Source: Archilochus colubris (taxonomy: Eukaryota > Chordata > Aves > Apodiformes > Trochilidae). From it: a DNA stretch of 64,000 nucleotides. Location of the stretch: NCBI GenBank assembly GCA_023079485.1, contig CM041084.1:132772792-132836791 (forward strand). Reading direction: 5' to 3'. The translations under genes and the position numbers were made by a program. Under the pieces are notes generated by a model that worked only from the letters and a program-made list of their open reading frames with translations, made no database searches and was not told where the DNA came from. This document shows positions 38,256-50,885 of the stretch, piece after piece (the first letter of the stretch is position 1; each line of letters starts with the position of its first letter).

Positions 38256-41200
38256 GACTTGTATCACCCCTTGATTTAGAAGTAATTTTTATGTCACTTG
38301 TCTCAAAAATTATTACATCTTTCTAATACTAACACATCTGCAATGGGCTGGGACTCTAAAATAGAAAAACATTGGATTCTGATAATGTTTTGTGGACAGT
38401 TGGCTGTTAAATAACTCAAACAAGCACATTAAACCTGTTGCTGACCTAATACAATTACACAGGTTTTTACCTTGTTTTGCCCTTGTTTGCATTTTGTTCT
38501 CTACTAAAAGCAATCAGTGTTCAAGATTGAGCAACATGGACTAATTGTTACTATGATAAATGTATTAAGAAAATGTGTTAGAAAACTAGTGCTCTCAGCT
38601 GGCTTTGCTTCTTTAGTTTTAAATGAGCATTCTGTTAACTTCAGCTCAAATTGGCAAATGACAGTATTTATAGTATTGACTAAAAGAGCTGGAGCAAACT
38701 ATGCCAGTTGTGGTTTTGTGTTATTCTAAATTTTCTTAACAACTTGTTTTCTGTTATTATCATGATCCTCGAAGTACTTTATGAGAACAGAGTTCAAATT
38801 TGGATATATAAAAAAAGTATGACATTTATATTTCAATATGTAAATGTCAACACTTTATAAGTTTTAAAATGTAGATGTCAGCATCACATTGCCTATTAAT
38901 ACTTAACCTTAAGGCCTAGCTGGGTTTGTTAATGGCTGCCCATTTTATTGAATAGCCACGCAACTAACAGTCATGTATAAAGAAATGTGTAACCAGCTTT
39001 ATCAGTTCCCAGAAAGAGTAAAATCAAAATTATTTTAAAATATAGGGTTTGTTTTGTTTTGTTTTTTTATTTAGCTATGCAGAAAGCAATTGAGAGATCT
39101 TTCTATAAATCTCACTCTGCTTTGCAGACTTAAAGACGTGGGCATTTACATTGGACACACAGACTTTGCAGAAGAAATTGTAGCAGCTTGTGTATGCTTG
39201 CAGTTCCTGTGAGCAAATACCAGCAGTTCTCTGACAGGCTGCCTTCCTAAGTATGCTGTAGCATCAGAATATTTTTTAATTTTTAGTGTCACCTTATGTA
39301 TACATAGATTTACCTCTGACCTTTCAAAGCTGAATGTGCAATGAAGAAGGAATATCCTGGTAATTCCAAGAGATTTAAAAGTTTCATCAGCACTGCTCCT
39401 GCTTAAGAGAGTTATCCACAAGACATTTACTTTGCATTTCATCTTTCTGATAGACTGCATTTCATATCCTTCCCAAAATCAGTGAGTGCAGCTGCACTTT
39501 TTAAAAGTAGGGGAAGTGCAGGTAGAAGAAAGCACTGAGAGGAATAGGCAACAGGGAACAAGGCGTGTGCTCAGAAGAAATGAAACAGAAGATGGAGAGT
39601 AAGTGAGAGAGAAATGTCTTCCATATGGCAGGCTCAGCAGGCAAGAAGGTTCCTGCACCTCCAGTGCTGAACTGGTGTGAAGAAATTGGGTGGGAACTCC
39701 TAAATTAATAAGGCAAGCGTAGGAAAAACAGTCTGCACGGTGGGTTAGATGAAGTTTTTTTGAGAACTCTAGAAACAGCACCCAAGACATTCAAAAATAA
39801 AAACTTAAAATTAGACTTTTTAGATGCTTCAGGCATTTAAAAATTCAGGCCACTTATTTCTGAAGTGCTTATTGTTGAGTAACTCCCTTGAAAGAGGAAA
39901 AGAAGGTATCTGGGTCTCCCACACTCTAAAAAGTGGGCTGGAATATTATACAGTGGAGAATTACATGGGTAACCTGAATTCAAAGCAATAAGGCTGGATC
40001 AGCTTAATGCCATGGCCAGGCTACAAATGGCTCTTCTTAGCTGGGGGGGGACAGCATCACAGCTGTGGATCTTGTTGCACCCACCTGAAGGGCTGTGGGA
40101 CCACAGTATGATGCCTCAGGTGAGTTATAAGTTTGGTGATTTACTGAGGTGACTGAAGTAGCTCATGTTGTTACCCTGAGCATGCACTTGAGCTGGATAC
40201 TCTGGTTCTCATTACAGTCTGGTGTATGGCACTTAGATACTTGTATGAGTATATACCCACTAGACTATCTACCTAGGAGTCCTGGTTTTGTAGATATAAG
40301 AAGCCTTCATTTGTCCTATTTGCCATTAAAATAAAACCGAAGCACTGGTATAGAGAAAGATTATTTCAAAATGAGATACTTACATTAAAACATTTCCTGA
40401 GTCTAGGAATAAGGCAAAACAAACCACGAAGCAGGACAGTAATTCATGCTAACAAATGTTGTCAGAATACACTGTTGGTGGGGAGAAGAGGACTGGAGCA
40501 TTTTTTATATCTTCCAATATCTCATAAAAGCTTTAATGCAAACACTGCTGTGTAGGCTTCTGCTAGCACAGCCTATTTTGTTTAGAAGACAACTTTCAAC
40601 TATCTTGGCAGGCATCTTTTGTGGCTTTAGTCTCTCTCTTCAGTAGATGGAATTGCTGCTACAGCTACACCAATTTAGTAGTTTAGACAGAATGAGTGGG
40701 TATGTATACATAATATACAGCACAAGTAGGGCACTTTGGGAATGCTAATTGCCACAGTTCCCTTAACTGCAGTGGCTTATTTTAAAAAAAAATTGAAAAA
40801 AATATTTTTTTGCTAGCTTGACCTGGCCGTATTAGTACTCTATACTTGTGTACTTCTTGAATATCAATATATTAGGAATTCAGAATAGTGGAATCAGCTG
40901 GCATAAAAGCAGTGTGGAAGAAAAATGAAGCTTTTGGGATAAGCAGCTAAATAAATACACATGAATTCCCAAAAGAAGTGTCTACTAGAAGTTGTGTAAG
41001 TGGTAGAGTTTGGTGCAGCAGAAGCTTTAATAAGGGCTGCGTCTTCTCCCCTTAAGAGAATAGGTGGGAGATGAAGCTGCCAGCTCTCTCTCAGAGGATC
41101 CAGATGCTGTTAGCACACGTTTGCTGAGTCTGACTCTGTCCCATTCAATGCACTTATACTTTCCTTACTAATCTGCTTTTTGAGGGATATTTTTGTGACT

Positions 41201-42079
41201 GTTTCCTTTCCAATGCAATCTCAAACACTTTCAGGGGAGGAGGCCATTTTACGAGCACCTCATTACCACTTTGTCAGCAACAAGCAAAGGGAAATAATTT
41301 GTAAAACATGTGGAAAATAGGGAAAGTGGCTTTCATAGCAACAGTAACTATGCAGAATTCTTAATCGTTCACTTTCCATGAAGATTTTTATTAGTGATTC
41401 AGATCACATAGATACTCTGGATTTGTTCATGTCTTTGTTGTTATCTTTTTTAGAGTTTAAAACTTGTAGCCATTAAAAGCCAGGTTTTAGTGTTGTATCC
41501 TTCTTTTGTCCTTTACAGATACTGTGTGTATCCTTTGAATATAAATGAGTTCTTAGCTGTAGAGACAGTATCCACCAGAAGAGTGATGCTCATTAATGTC
41601 CTCTCATCTAGCATTCTGGTTTTGGTTTTAATCATATATATTGTTATTGTGTCATCTGCTGAGTCATTTTGGGCAACAAATATTTTAGGATTTTGTAAGT
41701 TCCTTGCTTTACATCAGGAGAAAGCTGAAATCTTTTATTGTTCAATAGGCAAGCTACTCAAATTGCAGTATCAGCTACCAGTATGTATTCTGGGGGCACC
41801 AGTGTTTGAATCTCTGAAGGTGATGTACCCTCTGTCAGCCTAGAGACTACAGCTTAAATCAGTTTCTCCTTTTTTCACTGTCAGTCTCATTCATTGGAGG
41901 CCTTCTGTATAAGAAGAAGACTAAAGAAAAGGACATAATTTCTAATACCTCAAACATGCCTTAAGCATCAGTGTTTTGAGTGTTCCTTCTAGCAGCAAAA
42001 GAACAAACAAGGAAAATATGGATTCACTGCTGAAATAACTGGATGATTTAGTGACAGCAGATGCAGATAGGGCTGAGGC
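38256..42079. other. Intronic sequence, nothing recognised
   Basis: About 3.8 kb with short frames only. A (GTTTT)n-type stretch lies at 39047-39067. The 103-104 codon minus frames at 39146-39460 and 39479-39790 have no recognisable domain. Confidence 0.55.
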
Positions 42080-42670
42080 TTTTGAGCCTGCAGACAGAGT
42101 TCAGGGTGGGCAAATAATTCCCATTGCAAATGGGAAAGGGCTGAGTCAGGGATCTCTTGAGAAAAATCCATGGAAGTTCATAGGACCCAATGGAATACAT
42201 ATGAAAGACAGTGAAGGACCTGGCTGAGGTAGTTCTGAGGCTGCTCTCTGTCTTTGAAAAGTCACAGAGATCATAGGTGGTCTGTAGTGGCTGGTGAAAG
42301 GTAAATGCTGCATTCCTTTTCAAAAAGAGCAAGAAAGATTATACAGGGAGCTATAGCCTCCCTGTAAATAGGGAGCTCAGCCTCCCTTTTAAAAAGCCCC
42401 TAAGAAGTTCATGGGGCACATCCTTCTTGAAGCTTTTTCCTCAAAAGTGATGGTGGTTCATCCAAAACAATGGTGGTTTGGAATAGTCATTATGGCTTTA
42501 CCATGGATAAATCATGCTTCTCAAGCTTGGCAATGTCTCTTAAGGACCTCTTAAGGATCTTTTCCAAGCTAAATGATGCTATGATTTCATAGATGACACT
42601 GTAGTTTGAGCAACTGATTAGACTTGAGACCTCCTGAGGTCCTTGCCAGCCTGATTTATCCTGAGCATTT
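42080..42670 (+). repeat. CR1 LINE reverse-transcriptase relic and 3' remnants, composite
   Basis: Blocks follow the CR1 ORF2 order: CATGGAAGTTCATAGGACCC (KFLGPDGIHP region), GCTGAGGTAGTTCTGAGG and CTCTGTCTTTGAAAAGTCAC (LSIIFEKSW), TTCAAAAAGAGCAAG (FKKG), then ATGGCTTTACCATGGATAAA and TCATGCTTCTCAAGCTTGG (HGFTKGKSCLTNL). CTAAATGATGCTATGATTTCA at 42569-42589 looks like a CR1 3' tail, and a second tail-like piece follows near 42630. Internal deletions and stops are extensive. Confidence 0.82.
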
Positions 42671-43596
42671 TTTTACCTCAACCATAAATTGTTTGAAATA
42701 TGATAATGTGTTTTGAGAGATTTTTTTCTTTTCTGAATCACTGTTATTTTCTAAATTTAAAGAAAAATACTCCAATGCAAACAAGAAGGTTTTTGTGAAA
42801 AGTTATAAAGTTCTTCTTCAAGAAAGTTTTGATAGTGGTTTTTATTTCTGTTTTGAGACTTTCAAACTTGAAATTTGAGGCAGTGAGTTATCCTGCCCAG
42901 CTGGAGGGCTGTTCCTAGCTTGCTACTTCTGTCAGCAGAGAATGCTCTTCTCAGCCCTTTATGAGAGTCCACATTTTTGCAGTATTCATCATGGACTACA
43001 AGGCTACACTGATCTCTAATTATTTTATCTGGTGAACTTCTCTAGGAGAAGGAATATTATTACACCAATGCACCTCTTATTATTATTCATATTTTGTTCA
43101 TTCTGAAGTCAAATGTGAGGCTTCCAGACAGCGTAGTAATTCTATACAGCTAAAAAAATATAATCACTAGAACCAATTCAAAGAAGGTGTGATTTTTTTT
43201 TTACATGAAAAAAATTTAAAGTACTGAAATTTCCCACTCTTGAAAAAAAAAACTTTAAAAGTTCTTAAAATATCAGAGAAGACCTGTTGGTGCAAGGGAA
43301 GTCTTATATTTCTGTTTTAGGAATCATTAGTGTCTCAGTGTAAGCACTATGAAAACTGATTTCTGATGAGAAAACAGAGACCCCGTGTTTTTGTTATGTC
43401 TGGAATTCAGCAAGAAATCACAAAATTAAAGTTCTTTACAAATATATTAGAGGCAGTTTATTATACCATCCCACTGTAGACATACAGATACCAAGAAATT
43501 ATGAAATCAAACTTGTCAGCAGGACCCACAAAGTGAGCTTCCCCTGGAGTCAAATTCAGAGCAGTTGACAGCTTACACAGGGGGGTCTCAAGCCTG
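42671..43596. other. Intronic sequence, nothing recognised
   Basis: AT-rich with A/T runs around 43190-43260. No frame of interest. Confidence 0.5.
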
Positions 43597-43700
43597 ATGT
43601 TAAGTTCTAAGTTTTGCATAAAATATCTGTCCTCTACAGATCAAAATTATGTTAAGTTCTAAGTTTTGCATAAAATATCTGTCCTCTACAGATAAAAATT
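43597..43700. repeat. 52-bp tandem duplication, two copies
   Basis: Copy 1 (43597-43648) and copy 2 (43649-43700) both begin ATGTTAAGTTCTAAGTTTTG. They differ at one position near the end (CAGATC versus CAGATA), so 51 of 52 bases agree. The near-identity points to a recent local duplication. Confidence 0.95.
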
Positions 43701-43990
43701 ATTTACTCCATCACACCCCAGTTAACTGACAGTATGAAATGTCTTGGTATATTTTTTATTTGTTCCCTTAAGCTTTCTTTAAATCCCTAAAGAAGCCTGC
43801 AGAAATGTGGGTTGGGGGTGGAAAAAGACATTTTCAATAGGCACAAATCACAAATACTGCAAGTAACTTCAATGTGGAAAGTGACCTTCCTTCCCTCTGA
43901 AGCTAACATTGGATGGTAAAGCCAGCGAGATTCCTTCCATACGTCCTATATGTGAGTACAAAATCCAAGATCAAAGTCTGATGTTACTTT

Positions 43991-44050
43991 ATAGAATCAC
44001 AGAATGGTTTGGGTTGGAAGGGGCCTCAAAGATCATCTGCTTTAGACCAT
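43991..44050 (-). repeat. CR1 LINE 3' terminus, about 60 bp
   Basis: ATAGAATCACAGAATGG, TTTGGGTTGGAAGGGGCCTC and AAAGATCATC form the reverse complement of the CR1 3' end, truncated almost to the tail. Confidence 0.92.
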
Positions 44051-45783
44051 CTACTACTAGAATAAGACACTTATTTTAGAATAAGTACATTAAAGCAGAA
44101 ACTGGTGTGGAATACAGTGACAGACTGGCCAAATCCAGCTGATAATGTGCGTGGGTAACACTGGATAACTTCCAGCCCTACTCAGTCCTAGGTGTCAGAG
44201 GTATGACCAGTCCTCTTGTTGCCATGAACAACACTTTGGATACTGTGGTTGTGTCAAGGCAAGTTGGCCCATGCTGATGGTGTGGTACTGTCTCACTCCC
44301 CTACAAGCAGATTGTGTTTCTGATAGCCTGGTAATAATCCAATTCAAGCCATTCTTGCTGTGATGGGGCAGACCCTCTGGCAGTTTCATATTTCTGGGTC
44401 CTGAACATGAGGGCCTACCAAATACTTTCCAGCACCAAAAAAGCCGTTTGAAAAGCTTCCTCTTCTGCTGCCATTTTTTCCTTTTTTTCTTTTCTTTTTT
44501 TCCCAACTAATTTTTACCCTTCCCTGAACTCAGGCTTTTTTTTTCTTTTTAATATTGCTAGATAAATAAGAACAAGATGTGATTTTCAGGAGATAGAGCT
44601 GCTAGGTTAGGTTCATCTCCAGGACAGCTTGCTGTGAAGTTCCCTTTGGATTTTAACGAACTGGTTTGTTATTTATTCTCTTCCCCCCAAAAAATCCTAT
44701 GGGAACTGAGTGTTGTTGCTAAACCCTGATATTTATCTTGGGCTATGGAGAACAGTTGGATTTTATCATGGAGTTATTGTACTTTTGAATGTTCCAGAGT
44801 TACAGAGCTTTGGTATGCACATAGTAGTAGGCAAGGACTTTGCAAGCATGAAATAAGCAACATTTATGAAAGAAGCCTTTTTATAAATTTAGATATTAAC
44901 CAGGCAGGTGCGTTTATGAAAACTAAGTAGTGGCTGCAGCCAACTATGTTCCCAATCAATTTCATTAATTAATAGCTTGAGAGATTCTTTTACTTATTTA
45001 ATTTGCAGAAGTTAGAATGACAGTCTCTTTCCTCTGCCAGAAGGAATGTAGCAAGCATGATCTGTTGTAAAAGTTGTTGACCTGCATTTTCTCAGGCACC
45101 TTAGCCATACATTTATTTAAGAACACGTGACCACTTGGGGATGTAATTAGGTGCTTTTGTGATCCACCTACAGTTTAAATTATGTCATTACTTTTTCAGT
45201 TGAATGTAAAATAGTTCTGAGATTAATTGTTCGATAGTTTGCCAAGTTTCTGATATTCTCACACTGAATAAGTCTGAAAGAGATTTCTTGTATAGTCATT
45301 TTTGAAAACATACAAGTTAAGTTTACTAAGAAAACTAAATGATGTTTTGAGAAACTGGCTTAAACTCATTCTACAAAATAAATTACAAATGTTCTAATTG
45401 ACTACAAGAAAGTCTCATACTAATAAGATGTGAGATACTGATTGTTCATAAGTGAAGGCTTCCCAGCATAGCTGCTAACGTTACCATCAGATGGGTATTG
45501 AAAACTGCTGGGATCTCAGAGAGAAATCATCACCCTGAGATAATACTGAATGACACCACTGCTGACTTTGAGCAAACAAAAAGCCATCTAGTGGTGTGGC
45601 CCAAACTCAGCTCTACCAGAAAAAGATGAACCCCTATGGAACTCCAACTACATAATTCACAGCTGAGTTAGATTTAGTATTTTTTCAGTTCAAAGTAGAA
45701 CAATTTTCTCATGTTATCTCACACTGGTCTAAACCTGTACTGATTCAGACCTGCTCTGAAGGGACTTGCCATGCTACTCTTTA
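44051..45783. other. Intronic sequence, nothing recognised
   Basis: Short frames only. The Lys-rich minus frame at 44195-44506 owes its start to an antisense poly-pyrimidine tract (44459-44503) and is not a credible protein. Confidence 0.5.
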
Positions 45784-45945
45784 TCATAGACTCATGGAAT
45801 GGTTTGGGTTGGAAGGGGCCTTAAAGCTCATCCAGTTCCAGGGGCAGGGACACCTCCCGCCAGCCCAGGTTACTCCAAGCCCCATCCAACCTGGATTTGG
45901 ACACTGCTCAGCACCCTCACACTAAATTTCTTCCTAATGTGGGGT
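45784..45945 (-). repeat. CR1 LINE 3'-end fragment, about 160 bp
   Basis: ATAGACTCATGGAATGGTTT, GGGTTGGAAGGGGCCTTAAA, GCTCATCCAGTTCCA, CCAACCTGGATTTGGACACT and AATTTCTTCCTAATGT are all reverse-complement CR1 3' region landmarks in correct order. Confidence 0.95.
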
Positions 45946-47805
45946 TTTATATCAATATTGAGTACATACATGCCAAGCTGATCAGACAGAAGAGGATACT
46001 ATAATGGTTGTAAAAGATAAACCTTCTTTCTTACTAGCAAAGATTTCATTTTCTGCTGGAAAACAGACCAAGCCAAGTATACCAAGTAGCTTGGCCTTTT
46101 TTCTACATACTGCACTTCTCTTTAAGGGTTACAGTTGGGATTGTAACCCATCTCAAGTGAAAAAGTATGTTAAGACAGGTAATTTGAGAAGTAAAGGACT
46201 CACCGCAAACCCTGCAGCAAGCTCTTGAAAGAGAGGAAGAATATGTTTTTCCATTACAAGATTGTTATGAAGGGTTGGCTTTTAAAGTGAGAATACATCT
46301 GGTGGAATAGTGGATTTTTATGAATAGCATGTCCTAATTACACTTCTAACTAACCTGCCAGAACACACTTTTCCAGTGAACTCTCTTAATAAAGGTGGAT
46401 TGGGTTCAGCTCAGTGTCTCTGTATTCACTGAACAGGATTCCTGCATTTAATGGTCTTTTAGAAGCCCCATCTTCTTCACTGTTATAGTGCCATAAATAC
46501 CATCAAATTGATTTTCTTATTTCATTTACCAGAAACAGAAAAAGCTTAACTTCATTTTCTTTTAGTAATTTTGCCAATTCATTCTTCAGGGCAAAAAACA
46601 TTTTTCTCCAGACTGGCAAGAACAACATGCTACAAGCAATTTCTTTTGTAATGATTTAATTATTCTATTTTTCTGGTCGAGTTTGCTAAATGATAGGGGC
46701 AACTTGAAAACAGGATGTTTAATTTTATTTTTTAAATGTGAATGGTGAAGCTGTCTTACATTGGCAGAGAACAAAAATTCTTTATTACAACTTGTATCTC
46801 TATTGCTTAGTAAAAAAGGCTGAGAGATGATTTCATGTGGTTGAAATCATATGTATGAGGGATCTGTAATTCATCAGAATAAACTACAAGTTAATGAACT
46901 TGTAAATATGTAATAAACTTGGCTACAGGAAGAAATAGCCAATAATAGAGGTAAAGGGGCTGGAGACAAGGCGTGGGCAGCACTGCAGGTAGAAAGAACA
47001 TAGGTCAGTGAAGCACCAGTACGAGGAGAAAGCATCACAAAGGTAAGACTGTAAGCAAACAAGAAAGGAGCCCAGGGAGTGGGTAGAAGAGGAGCTATCA
47101 AAAGATAGCTCCTGTATAATGATGCAGTATATCAGAAAAGCCCTGTCTCATGCCATAATCCAATGCTCTGTTAATAACATCAGTCAGCTTACCTCTGATT
47201 CTTGTTCTGCTGGTGACATTCCTGGCAATTGCATTTGGTATTATGAAATTAATAATTTTAAATAATAGTAAGATAATTGCAAGTTAATTTAGTTGTAAAA
47301 ATAGAGAAATCTGATTTCAAAAATGCTGGTAAGTATTTTCCTTCAGTTAGACTCCTGTGAGGGAGGGAAATTGTGGGAACATTAAGCATGTTTTGGGTAT
47401 CCACACAATTGAAGATTTGATACTTGCCCCTTTTCTTCTGATGAGATGATTTATGTGTAAATAGGAAGTAAAAATAGGTAGGAAAACCCCTAAATATAAG
47501 CTGATTTTTACTTGCTAGGGATTGAGTGGGATCATGTTTTTCTAACCAATGGACATAGTATGCAAAACTATGTAGAGAGGTATCTACCCTCATACACTGC
47601 AGGGGTATCTGTTGCTTAACAGCAAAACTGATGTTTCAGTTTTAAATGTAAATTAGTATACTGTCTCTGTTCTCTGGAAGATAACGGTTGCATGTTATGG
47701 TGCTTTTGTGTTTTGGTTTGGCTTCCTAGCAGCACCATGTATAGATTGTTCTATCTCTGCTAAAGGACACGGAGAAAAACTATTTCTACAAACAGGACAG
47801 GTTGC
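45946..47805. other. Intronic sequence, nothing recognised
   Basis: AT-rich with short frames on both strands and no identifiable content. Confidence 0.5.
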
Positions 47806-47866
47806 TAATATTTGTATTTGTTAATATTTGTATTAATATTCTGATTTGTGTTAATATTAATATTCT
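47806..47866. repeat. TTAATATT-rich low-complexity tract
   Basis: Repeated TTAATATT and TTTGTATT units over about 60 bp, imperfect. Confidence 0.75.
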
Positions 47867-47944
47867 TATTGACTCCGGAGTAGATCCTTCTTCACTTGAA
47901 AAATTTGGACTGTGTGTGAAATACAAACATTCTAAAATGTCCTC

Positions 47945-48297
47945 TTTCTTTTAGTAAACACAGCTTGATAGAAGCACACAGGATGCTGTTACCCTTCTTG
48001 GCCACCTGGGCACACTGCTGGCCCACATTCACGTCAACCAGCACCCCCAGGTCCTTCTCTGCTGGGCAGCTCTCCAGCCACTCCTCCCCAAGCCTGTAGC
48101 ATTGCATGGGGGTGTTCTGACCTGACACTTGGCCTTATTGGACCTCATACAGTTGGCCTTGGCCCATTAATCCATCCTGTCCAGCCTTCCTACCCACAAC
48201 ACTCCCACCCACTCCCCACCCAGGGGAGGGTGCACTGGATTCCCCAGTCTGTTTGTCACTGATAACCTTATTAAAGAGAACTGGCCCTTGGGTTCAC
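47945..48297 (-). repeat. CR1 LINE internal ORF2 fragment
   Basis: The minus strand reads [19 protein letters not shown], then [15 protein letters not shown], the conserved segment after the reverse-transcriptase domain of avian CR1 ORF2. Upstream on the element come antisense matches to the 'TTGGCCTTGGCCCAT' and 'AACTGGCCC' blocks. It lacks the 3' tail, so it is an internal remnant rather than a simple 5'-truncated insertion. Confidence 0.93.
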
Positions 48298-50498
48298 CTA
48301 CATAAAGGCTTTTTGTTAGGAATTACCATGATACAAACAGGAGTATGGAATTAGGGTGGTAGCAGAAACAACCTGACAGCTCCCTGCCATCCAGGCAGGA
48401 CCTGTGTGTGCATAGGGCACTGCTCCCAGCAGAGGGGTGTGTAGGAGACAAGGGGATGCACTTTACTTATTTCTTCTTGACCCAATAGATTTACATTTAC
48501 AGGGGAATAATAAATTAGGCCCACTCACTGAGTTCACAGCCTACAATCCAAGAACTAGAATTCCTCTTACAACTTGAATAATTTGCTAACTTAAATTGAA
48601 ATATTTATTTCTGGTTTATTTATCTGTTTACCACTGTTACCCAAATGACATCTACATCTGCTTTTGAACCCTCTGAATTATGATGGGTTTTATTAAACGG
48701 GTGTTTTTTAATAATTATTTTCTCTGTGCATTGTGTTATTTTTTTTCTTTTAAAAAGCCCTAACTTGGAATGATGCCCATAAAAGCTTTCAGCTAAACGG
48801 GTTTGCAATATTGAAGCTATGCTAGGGAGGAGTAGTTTGTACTGTTTGCTGAGCTAAAGTATGTCACTCTTAGAGACCAATAACTGTAATAACTTTGTGA
48901 ATCAGGATCTGATCACTGAAACTTCTCAAGGCACAAACTAGGGTGGGAAGAAGGTTCTGGCTGCTCCAAAAAGTAATCATCAGCTACAAAGGAAAGAAAC
49001 CCCTTTGCTCTCAGTCTTTCTTGCATGCAGTTGAGCAGCTGTTGGGCTTTCACAGCCATCCACCCAAAACCATCTGTAGACATCTGTCTAGCGCCTATGT
49101 GTAATCACATCAGAGAGATTTTAACTTCTTCTGTAACATTAATGTGGCAGCAAAAATACTTTTCCAAGATGTAAGAGTAGGTCTTCTATTACAGTTCTTA
49201 CTCTAGATTGTCAATATGAAAGTAAAACTTGTGAGACAGGAGGTCTGTGTCTATCTGTTTTTCATAGCACTGATAAATATGAATATAAACAATTTCCATT
49301 ATATAGTAAAGGGATGTAAACATGGAAAAGTGGCTCATGCCAAAAGTTAAAAATACTGGGTTTTGTTATATTCTCAAGCCTTAGAAAGTTTTGATTAAGA
49401 ACATCTTTCTCTTAATATTTTACTAATGGCACATAACTATTTTCTTCATCATGTGAAGTTTCTTAAATATTGGATGGTTACTGAAATTTGATAGTGAGGA
49501 TACCTTGACATTGTTAAAGCACATGCTTTACTTCTAGAGTTAAAAATTGTAGATGATTCAAAGTTATTATAACATCACTTCTTTAAAGAATTAGAGGATC
49601 TTGAATGAACACAATAGCTATTTCATATAGTAATTTATGAGTAATAGTAAGTGATCAAACTGTTAATTACTATGGTATCTGGGAGTCCCATCATTGAACC
49701 ACCTGTCCTTGGTGTGTTACAACGAGGACAAGAGACATAGTCCCTGCTTCAGGGGATTTCCTGCCTGGGAGGCTGCTGAGGAAGGCTTGGGGACATGGGA
49801 TGAGGAAGGCAGCACAAGGGACATGGTGAGCATGTCCATGGTGTGCTGGAACTGGCTCTGTGGCTGCCCTGTTGGTAGATACCTGGGTTGGCATATAAGG
49901 TGATAAACTAAGTGTAGGGGATGTAAAATTAGACCTAAGAATTCAAGTTGTGCCTGTGCAAATTCCACATCTCCCTTTGCTTCTCTGCACAAAGCTTTGT
50001 CATAGTGTTAGGCATTTACCAAACTGGGTTACCAGGAGCCTGGAGATCTGAGCACTGTGCTGTGTTAGATACTGGGCAGGCAAGAACCTCAGCTCCTCTT
50101 ACTGCTCTCAATATTGTAGACAGCAAGGCAAGAGAGTAAGACACTAAGACAGCAGCTTAGTGGAGATTTGGAACTGTGCTTAAGGAAGTTGTGGAAGAAC
50201 AAAAGTACTGGGGAATTAAAAGTAGTGCATTGAAGGTCATCTAATTGGCATTTATCAAGTCTAAAACCAGTGTCTTATTTTATGGATATACAAGAACCAG
50301 GAAGCAATAACCAGGTATTTAGGACTATTTAGGAATGTCTTCTAATAGATGGTTGCATGTTTTCTAAGATATCATTTTGCTTATTTTCATTTATTGGTAT
50401 TTAAAATGTCAAGTAAACAGAACAGATTTTACCTGTTTACCTGATTAAAAGATAGGCTTATGGGGCATGACGGGAATTGCTTCTTCTGAATTTATGGA
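48298..50498. other. Intronic sequence with a GC-richer patch
   Basis: At 49690-49990 overlapping frames are open on both strands (69 and 91 codons). Neither resembles a family I know. The rest is AT-rich without features. Confidence 0.5.
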
Positions 50499-50605
50499 AT
50501 CAGAATCATAGAATGGTAGGGGGTTGGAAGGGACCTCTGGAGGTCATTGAGTCCAACCCCCTTGCCAAAGCAGGATCGCCTAGGGTAAGTCACACAGAAG
50601 TCTGT
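50499..50605 (-). repeat. CR1 LINE 3'-end fragment, about 105 bp
   Basis: ATCAGAATCATAGAATGG, GGTTGGAAGGGACCTCTGGA, GTCATTGAGTCCAACCCCCT and CAGGATCGCCTAGGG are the reverse complement of a CR1 3' end of the subfamily with a 'CAGGATCACCTAGAGCAGGTCACACAG'-like motif. Confidence 0.95.
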
Positions 50606-50805
50606 CTGTGTGTTCAGGAAGAGGAATCCCTGAACTTCACTTCACTTTCATTTTTTTTACTTTTGCAGAAATCTGAATAAGACCTTTAGTTTGCATATGA
50701 GCCATAAGACAAGAGCTTGAGCTTGTAGATGTTTGTGATTTCTTAGTAGTTTGCTTATATTCATCTGATATTTTTGTACTTCTCAGAAGGGTATTTTAGA
50801 AAGTT

Positions 50806-50885
50806 AGTGTTTTATATTTTATACACCAGTGTTATATTTTATATGAGATTATCTACAGTGTTATATTTTATATGAGATTATCTTA
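50806..50885. repeat. 29-bp tandem repeat, about 2.7 copies
   Basis: Two near-identical 29-bp units begin AGTGTTATATTTTATATGAG at 50828 and 50857. They are preceded by a partial, diverged copy (AGTGTTTTATATTTTATAC) from 50806. Confidence 0.9.

Noticed and set aside
44195..44506. Minus-strand frame starting MGKKEKKKRKKW
   Set aside because: The Lys/Arg-rich start is the antisense of a poly-pyrimidine tract; no domain or splice context.
49691..49992. Overlapping 91-codon minus and 69-codon plus frames
   Set aside because: No recognised family and no poly-A or splice evidence for a retrocopy or exon.
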